In this document: positions 60,501 through 64,000 of the stretch, in pieces
Layout: each line of letters opens with the position of its first letter
Position numbering within the stretch: position 1 is the stretch's first letter
The notes under the pieces: generated by a model
Told to the model about the DNA's origin: nothing
The model's input: only the letters and a program-made list of their open reading frames with translations
Database searches by the model: none
Made by a program: the position numbers and the translations under genes
Assembly (NCBI RefSeq): GCF_018274385.1
Contig: NZ_JAAFYZ010000011.1
Coordinates: 1-64,000, forward strand
Reading direction: 5' to 3'
Source: Catenulispora pinistramenti
GTDB taxonomy: Bacteria; Actinomycetota; Actinomycetes; Streptomycetales; Catenulisporaceae
DNA length: 64,000 nt

Positions 60501-61385
60501 GCCGACGGTGAACATCATGTCCACGCTCGGGTCCTCGGTGCCGCCGGGCCCGGAGAAGTTCGGGTCCTCCCCGCCGCCGCCCAGCACGATCGGGTCGGCG
60601 ATGCCGCGCCAGGCGTGCGCCTGTTCGTGCGGCCAGGACGAGGAGAAGCGGTGGGTGGGGGACAGGCCGGTCCAGGCCAGGTCCCAGCGCGCGTCCAGGC
60701 CGTCCGACATCGCTTCCGACAGCTCGATGAAGTCGCAGCCGGACAGGGCGCGCACCACCGCGGTGTAGTGGGCGCCGTCGGTGAAGCGGTAGCTGACTTC
60801 GCAGGATGCGAACAGGGGGCCGGCTTCCAGGACCCGGCACTTCAGGCTTTTGACGGTGCCGGACAGCGTCGACGTCCCGATCCAGCCGGAGCCGCGGTCG
60901 AAGTGCGTGATGGGGCCGGGCACCGGGTCGTCGCCGGAGAACGGGATCCTCGTGCCCGGCAGGCGGACCCGCAGGACCCCGCTGTCCAGCTCGATCCCGT
61001 CCTCGGCCTTCGACACCGAGACCGGCAGCGGTGACTCGGCGAGCGGGAGTTCGGCCCGGGTGGACAGCGTGAACCGGCGGTTCCGGCCCGGACCGAGTTC
61101 GGCGAAGAAATGGACGGTCGCGGTGGTCAGGAAGGTGGTCGACTTCGTGTTCTGCGACAGCTGGAACGGCACCGGCTCGCCGTTCTCGTCCGTCAGCCGC
61201 AGGTCCCCGGCCCGCACCGACGGTGTCTCCCAGCGCACCGGGTAGCTCAACAGCGTCCGGGGCCAGGCGAACTCCGGATGGTCGATCAGGTCGCGCAGGA
61301 CGAACTCGATGTGCCCGTCCCGCGCGCCCCAGACCCTGGTCGGGGTCTGTGTCTGGGTCTGTGGCTGAAACCCGGTGGTGCTCAC
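57492..61385 (-). CDS. Large polysaccharide lyase-like protein with two Fn3 domains
   Basis: 1297 residues from GTG 61385, which overlaps the permease stop (GTGA). The N-terminal part (about 25-900) resembles exo-rhamnogalacturonan lyase (PcRGLX/YetA-like) or related heparinase-type proteins: beta-domain (VWGARDGHIEFVLRDL; LTDENGEPVPFQLSQ), an alpha/alpha toroid region (RRVEALLMLCAYVSANEEMTPLLRMFGGHPNFNADGVAALGALAWA), then beta-sandwich. Two fibronectin III domains lie at about 1070-1160 and 1165-1250. No signal peptide or Tat motif is visible, although Fn3 domains are usually extracellular. It is probably a uronate-oligosaccharide-degrading enzyme; family assignment is tentative. Confidence 0.7.
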   Translation of the reverse strand: MSTTGFQPQTQTQTPTRVWGARDGHIEFVLRDLIDHPEFAWPRTLLSYPVRWETPSVRAGDLRLTDENGEPVPFQLSQNTKSTTFLTTATVHFFAELGPGRNRRFTLSTRAELPLAESPLPVSVSKAEDGIELDSGVLRVRLPGTRIPFSGDDPVPGPITHFDRGSGWIGTSTLSGTVKSLKCRVLEAGPLFASCEVSYRFTDGAHYTAVVRALSGCDFIELSEAMSDGLDARWDLAWTGLSPTHRFSSSWPHEQAHAWRGIADPIVLGGGGEDPNFSGPGGTEDPSVDMMFTVGPYAPSFAWDIRPHAAFWDERSGDACGVFIRDHAQWDDRLYALWASSHQLQLHFRHTDGVLHWTWPLRPGTRATGIAFYSHERDLEALRRQENGIDAHFQSTYARDLHHWQGTLSLDRVKDWRLEYDGARPDPVATEGEFATAEDFLKAFFEGDEGPRLIARGVNEVGGYLNILQRPLYDRFLDGYDRHRESLSAEDRRRVEALLMLCAYVSANEEMTPLLRMFGGHPNFNADGVAALGALAWAFPDHPDAPVWKDRFEKVAELLGQTFTRPALSGYESAGGRWTESIATYTWAFLRPITLGNALARRSDGHNRLTTPEYAALGRWLVDALTTPIATPEGPMRMHPTQGAHAFWPRRSPIDLRRLADALRNYEPLLAEHLIWGSDENAKGLDVRPGMPDPWRPLVETVGNSGTNPRLRSSKYTGYGITLRADFSQDSEVAVFLEQVDHGPNYRWGIADDNGSGHIYYYAEGRAWSGHGPEDAGDRRVPDATFTTACGVWKDGAFRAIGQNVLERPFYDLGWAQYAEIVPHPDGPVAEEYKSRSVLLMGSDYIAVHDAFAPKQRVVWTWSTLAAATGHDANSFAELPDRMPAVHMLSGVPFVDEIRTSTSQIRRWEGTDTDVLAVVSHRGDLAADARPWGGRIRGPHGVDHVFGAGETDYAADGLRFTGTVGAIRVGDDGHTRLALFHGSAIGAGNVLLSTDDPELGISLEFADPAHITGVFFTRTETTAKLWIGTGLGAGSLFVDGVAPMMTRIGDTELLISLPAGRHVLEFTQGLPRPLPPRVLRTANSSESAIIEFEHVQAAESYVIQLSKDGGNRWETAGSARQSPFTLHGLANGTKYHVRVVAGNSDQTSEPGPDYPCYVDNQRPPAPDGLRLRLGAGHVDATWGEVLGASRYRLYRRLKGDLGYREVFSGLAFEFRDTEPDTDRVYEYAVAAENGNGTGPESTPIDTDATSWRFWEPPVRVGGQGPGFRRRHAYNQPPYTPNPIAPETYGEASCANGS

Positions 61386-62335
61386 TCCGCGTCTCCCTGG
61401 TCGGCGGCCGCCTTCGTCACACCCTGCGTGCCGAACGCCGCGCCGCCGGCCACGCCCTCGACCAGGAAGCGCTGCAACAGGATGAACAGCAGCAGGATCG
61501 GCGCGGCCACGATGAACGTCCCGGCGGCGATCAGCGGCCAGTTCTGGGTGTTCTCGCCGAAGAACGAGTACAGCCCGCGCGTCACCGGCCACAGCGACTT
61601 GTCGGAGAGCATCACCAGCGGCAGGATCAGGTTGTTCCAGGAACCGACGAAGCCGAAGATGGCGAACGTCGCCAGCGCCGGCTTCATCTGCGGGATGACG
61701 ATCCGGAAGATGAACCGGATGTAGCCGCAGCCGTCCAGCGCCGCCGCCTCGTCGATCTCCTTCGGGATGCCTTTGATGTACCCGACGAAGAAGAAGAACC
61801 CGGCCCCGGACAGACTGACCATCAGCAGGTAGCCGGGCATCGAGTTGTACAGGTGCAGCGCCCGCGCCTCGATGAACAGCGGGATCAGCCCGCCGGGCAG
61901 GAACCCGGAGAAGATGAAGAAGCTGTACAGGACGTTGGAGTGCCGGAACCACCCGCGCGAGATCGGGAACGCCAGGAACACGCCCAAGGTCAGCGTGATC
62001 GTCACCGGGATGACCGCGTAGATCAGACTATTGATCATCTCGCGCCCGAAGTCCCCGACGCTCCAGGCATCGCTGAAGTTCTGCTTCGTCCACGGATGCG
62101 GACTGCCGGTCGGGTCCTGCAGGAAGCCGGTGAACGTCTTGAACGACTGCAGGAACAGGTACACCAGCGGCGCCGCGAACACGAACGCCGCGATCACGAA
62201 GCACAGCAGCTGCCGGCCGCTGAGCCGGGCCAGCCGCGCGACCCGCGAGGGCTGCTTGAGCTGGCGGCGGGGGTTCTGGGCCGGGGCATGCGGGCCCTGA
62301 TCTGCGAGGGCCGCCATCGCCGTCGTGCCGCTCAC
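61382..62335 (-). CDS. Sugar ABC transporter permease, MalG type
   Basis: 317 residues from GTG 62335, which overlaps the upstream permease stop. Six membrane segments. The EAA loop reads KGIPKEIDEAAALDGCGYIRFIFRIVIPQMKP (contact to the ATPase). It belongs to the binding-protein-dependent sugar uptake (CUT1) family. No ATPase gene is in the operon in view, so a shared MsiK-type ATPase, normal for actinomycetes, is presumed. Confidence 0.9.
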   Translation of the reverse strand: MSGTTAMAALADQGPHAPAQNPRRQLKQPSRVARLARLSGRQLLCFVIAAFVFAAPLVYLFLQSFKTFTGFLQDPTGSPHPWTKQNFSDAWSVGDFGREMINSLIYAVIPVTITLTLGVFLAFPISRGWFRHSNVLYSFFIFSGFLPGGLIPLFIEARALHLYNSMPGYLLMVSLSGAGFFFFVGYIKGIPKEIDEAAALDGCGYIRFIFRIVIPQMKPALATFAIFGFVGSWNNLILPLVMLSDKSLWPVTRGLYSFFGENTQNWPLIAAGTFIVAAPILLLFILLQRFLVEGVAGGAAFGTQGVTKAAADQGDAE

Positions 62336-63231
62336 AGCTGGATCTCCCGCCGCCGCAGCGCCCACAGCAACCCGCCGCCGATCACCAGCGTCAGCCCGAA
62401 CTGCAGGATCGCCAGCATCGAGCCGTACCCCAGCTGGGCGTTGCTGCCGAAGGCCGAGTCGTACATGTAGAGCCCCAGGGTCTTGGTGCCGAAGTTGCCG
62501 CCGGTCAGGACCAGGATCAGCGCGTACTCGCCGAGCGTGCCCATCGCGGTGAGGAAGACGTTGACGGTGGTGGCCGGGGCCAGCAGCGGCCAGGTGACGT
62601 GCCGGAAGACGCGCCACTTGCCGGCGCCGTCCAGGGCCGCGGCCTCGTAGACCGGCTTCGGGATGTTCCGCAGGCCGGCGATGTAGATCAGCATCGAGTA
62701 GCCGGAGAACATCCAGATGTTCACCGCCATCACCAGCGGCAGGGCCAGGGTGTTGTCGCCGAGGAAGGCCGAGGTGCTGTGGAAGATGCCGTGCCAGGCG
62801 TTCTCGGCCGGGCCGGTGATCGGGTCCAGGATGAGCGCGAAGGTGGTGCCCACGACCGCGACCGAGAAGATCTGCGGCATGAAGATCAGCGCGCGGTAGA
62901 AGGTGTAGGAGCGGCCCGGGCGGTTCATCAGCATGGCCAGGCCCAGGCCGATGGCGTTCTGCAGGATGGTGACGCCGGCCACGTAGATCAGCGTGGTCTT
63001 GATGGCCGGCCACAACTCGCCCCACAGGGCGGTGAAGCCGTTGGTGTAGTTGCAGAACCCGCAGAAGTTCACCGGTGTGCCGGGCAGCCCCGAGTACTGC
63101 GTGAACGAGTACACGATGGTCGCCAGCGACGGGTAGAGGCCGAACAACAGCCACCCGATCCCCGGGATCGAGATGCTGGCCCAGGGGATGAACCGTCTGG
63201 TGCGTGAGGTTCCGAAGGGACAGCGTGACAC
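62332..63231 (-). CDS. Sugar ABC transporter permease, MalF type
   Basis: 299 residues from GTG 63231, with GGAGG 4 bp upstream in GAGAGGAGGCGGC. Six membrane segments. The EAA loop LRNIPKPVYEAAALDGAGKWRVFRHVTWPLLAP is typical. It forms the permease pair with the MalG-type protein, and the overlapping GTGA junction couples their translation. The outer loop has a local Cys pair (NFCGFCNYTNG), unusual but not unknown. Confidence 0.9.
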   Translation of the reverse strand: MSRCPFGTSRTRRFIPWASISIPGIGWLLFGLYPSLATIVYSFTQYSGLPGTPVNFCGFCNYTNGFTALWGELWPAIKTTLIYVAGVTILQNAIGLGLAMLMNRPGRSYTFYRALIFMPQIFSVAVVGTTFALILDPITGPAENAWHGIFHSTSAFLGDNTLALPLVMAVNIWMFSGYSMLIYIAGLRNIPKPVYEAAALDGAGKWRVFRHVTWPLLAPATTVNVFLTAMGTLGEYALILVLTGGNFGTKTLGLYMYDSAFGSNAQLGYGSMLAILQFGLTLVIGGGLLWALRRREIQL

Positions 63232-63278
63232 GCCGCCTCCTCTCAACGGTGCTTGTGCGGCCCACGATCGGCCACCGA

Positions 63279-63306
63279 CCGGCCCCGGCCCGCTTCACGG
63301 GGCCGG
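63279..63306 (-). terminator. Attenuator-like hairpin between binding-protein and permease genes
   Basis: CCGGCCCCG and its exact complement CGGGGCCGG form a 9-bp GC stem with a 10-base loop in the 113-bp gap downstream of the binding-protein gene. Such hairpins often let the binding protein be made in excess over the permeases. Confidence 0.6.
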
Positions 63307-63344
63307 GAACCGGGCGGCGTCGCGCCGGGCCTAAGGGAGGGGTC

Positions 63345-64000
63345 TTACTTACCGATCGACTTCGTGTAGGCCGAAGCGGAGCGGTTCAGGATGGTGTCCA
63401 GGCTGTCCGAGCCGATCGGCGCCAGCTTGTAGTAGTCCGGCCCGGCGGCGTCGTTGGACGCGCCCTGCGGGATCCACGGCGTGGTCAGCTGCACGAACGA
63501 GTCCGACGTGTGCTGGTTCAGCCAGTCCATCCACGACGTGCCGGAGTTGCTGACCGAGGGCTCGGTGGACATCGAACCGGTGGCCTTCAGCCAGTTCTGG
63601 TAGTTGGCCGGGTCCGAGAACATCGTCAGCCACTCCATCGCCAGGTCCTTGTGCGGGGCCGAGGTCGGCACCACCCAGGTCAGGTCCGGCTTGACCGGAA
63701 CCCGGTTGTCCGCGGCGTTGTCGGTGCCCGGCAGCACGAACAGGCCGACGTTCAGCTTCGGGTTGGCCTTCAGGATGGTCGAGGAGTCCCACGAACCGTC
63801 CAGCAGGAACGGGTAGTCGTCGGACTTGACCGCCCACAGCCCCGGCGCGGTCTGCTGGTCCACGCCCGCGGCGGCCGGCTCGATGTACTGCATCACCTGC
63901 TGGTACTTCGCGCCGATGTCCTTGTACGCCTGGTTGTTCCAGTTCTGCGTGCCGTTCCAGAACGCGTTGGCGCGGTCGGAGGAGACCTGCGTGGAGTCGG
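63345..64000 (-). CDS. Extracellular sugar-binding protein of the ABC transporter, C-terminal part
   Basis: About 217 residues visible; the N-terminus with its lipobox is outside the window. QVSSDRANAFWNGTQNWNNQAYKDIGAKYQQV, PFLLDGSWDSSTILKANPKLNVGLFVLPG, and MEWLTMFSDPANYQNWLKATGSMS are typical of family 1 solute-binding proteins (cluster B, oligosaccharides). It stands first in the operon as seen, directly upstream of the permeases, and would bind the imported saccharide, presumably uronate-containing given the downstream enzymes. Confidence 0.88.
   Translation of the reverse strand, partial: DSTQVSSDRANAFWNGTQNWNNQAYKDIGAKYQQVMQYIEPAAAGVDQQTAPGLWAVKSDDYPFLLDGSWDSSTILKANPKLNVGLFVLPGTDNAADNRVPVKPDLTWVVPTSAPHKDLAMEWLTMFSDPANYQNWLKATGSMSTEPSVSNSGTSWMDWLNQHTSDSFVQLTTPWIPQGASNDAAGPDYYKLAPIGSDSLDTILNRSASAYTKSIGK

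Noticed and set aside
57855-61034. 1059-codon plus-strand open frame opposite the lyase-like gene
   Set aside because: High GC gives long antisense frames. The minus-strand protein has recognisable domains and gene overlaps, while this one is Gly/Arg/Val-rich with no family pattern.

Overview
The window is chromosomal DNA of a very GC-rich actinomycete. Three things point that way: mycothiol-type and SARP genes, serine/threonine kinases with FHA partners, and the gene order pkaA-like kinase, pkaB-like kinase, prfB, ftsE, ftsX, smpB, ssrA, which I recall from Streptomyces and relatives. I would place it near Streptomyces/Catenulispora but cannot name a species by eye.

Layout. 1-4.8 kb: the N-terminal part of a SARP/NB-ARC regulator, divergent from three short-chain dehydrogenases and a lipoprotein cyclophilin. 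4.9-6.9 kb: a SigE-family sigma factor translationally coupled to a membrane protein whose outer domain is a catalytically dead penicillin-binding transpeptidase. 6.9-10.2 kb: a small inverted-repeat element (copy A) split by a 3.07-kb insertion. The insertion has 15-bp terminal inverted repeats, a decayed IS1182-like transposase and two passenger genes (MerR regulator and quinone oxidoreductase). 10.2-20.8 kb: ordinary metabolic and membrane genes, a TetR/diiron-protein pair with a perfect operator, and a DUF4241 protein. 20.8-32.4 kb: an FHA/FtsK-like protein with a broken Walker A motif, divergent from two kinases, followed by the conserved prfB-ftsEX-smpB-ssrA block.

32.4-46 kb lies against the 3' end of ssrA and is an accessory/defence region. 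It holds a decayed AbiEii-type nucleotidyltransferase pair, an intact vapBC pair, a PIN-domain remnant and a complete Wadjet-type (JetABCD, DUF2397/DUF2398/SMC/DUF2399) anti-plasmid operon. A helicase-associated-domain protein and fragments of DUF3024 and possibly UPF0158 genes follow. Three copies of a hairpin-plus-box repeat sit here, two of them flanking vapBC.

46-54.7 kb: small unknown genes, an intact copy (B) of the inverted-repeat element, a secreted I36-type inhibitor-like protein, a LigB-like ATP-dependent DNA ligase, a second SigE-family sigma/membrane-partner pair, a rhomboid-like protein and a NUDIX hydrolase. 54.8-64 kb: a minus-strand operon for uronate-containing saccharides. 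Its order of transcription is substrate-binding protein (partial), two permeases, a large lyase-like protein with two Fn3 domains, uronate dehydrogenase-like protein, SDR, and mannonate dehydratase. Several of its genes overlap by four bases.
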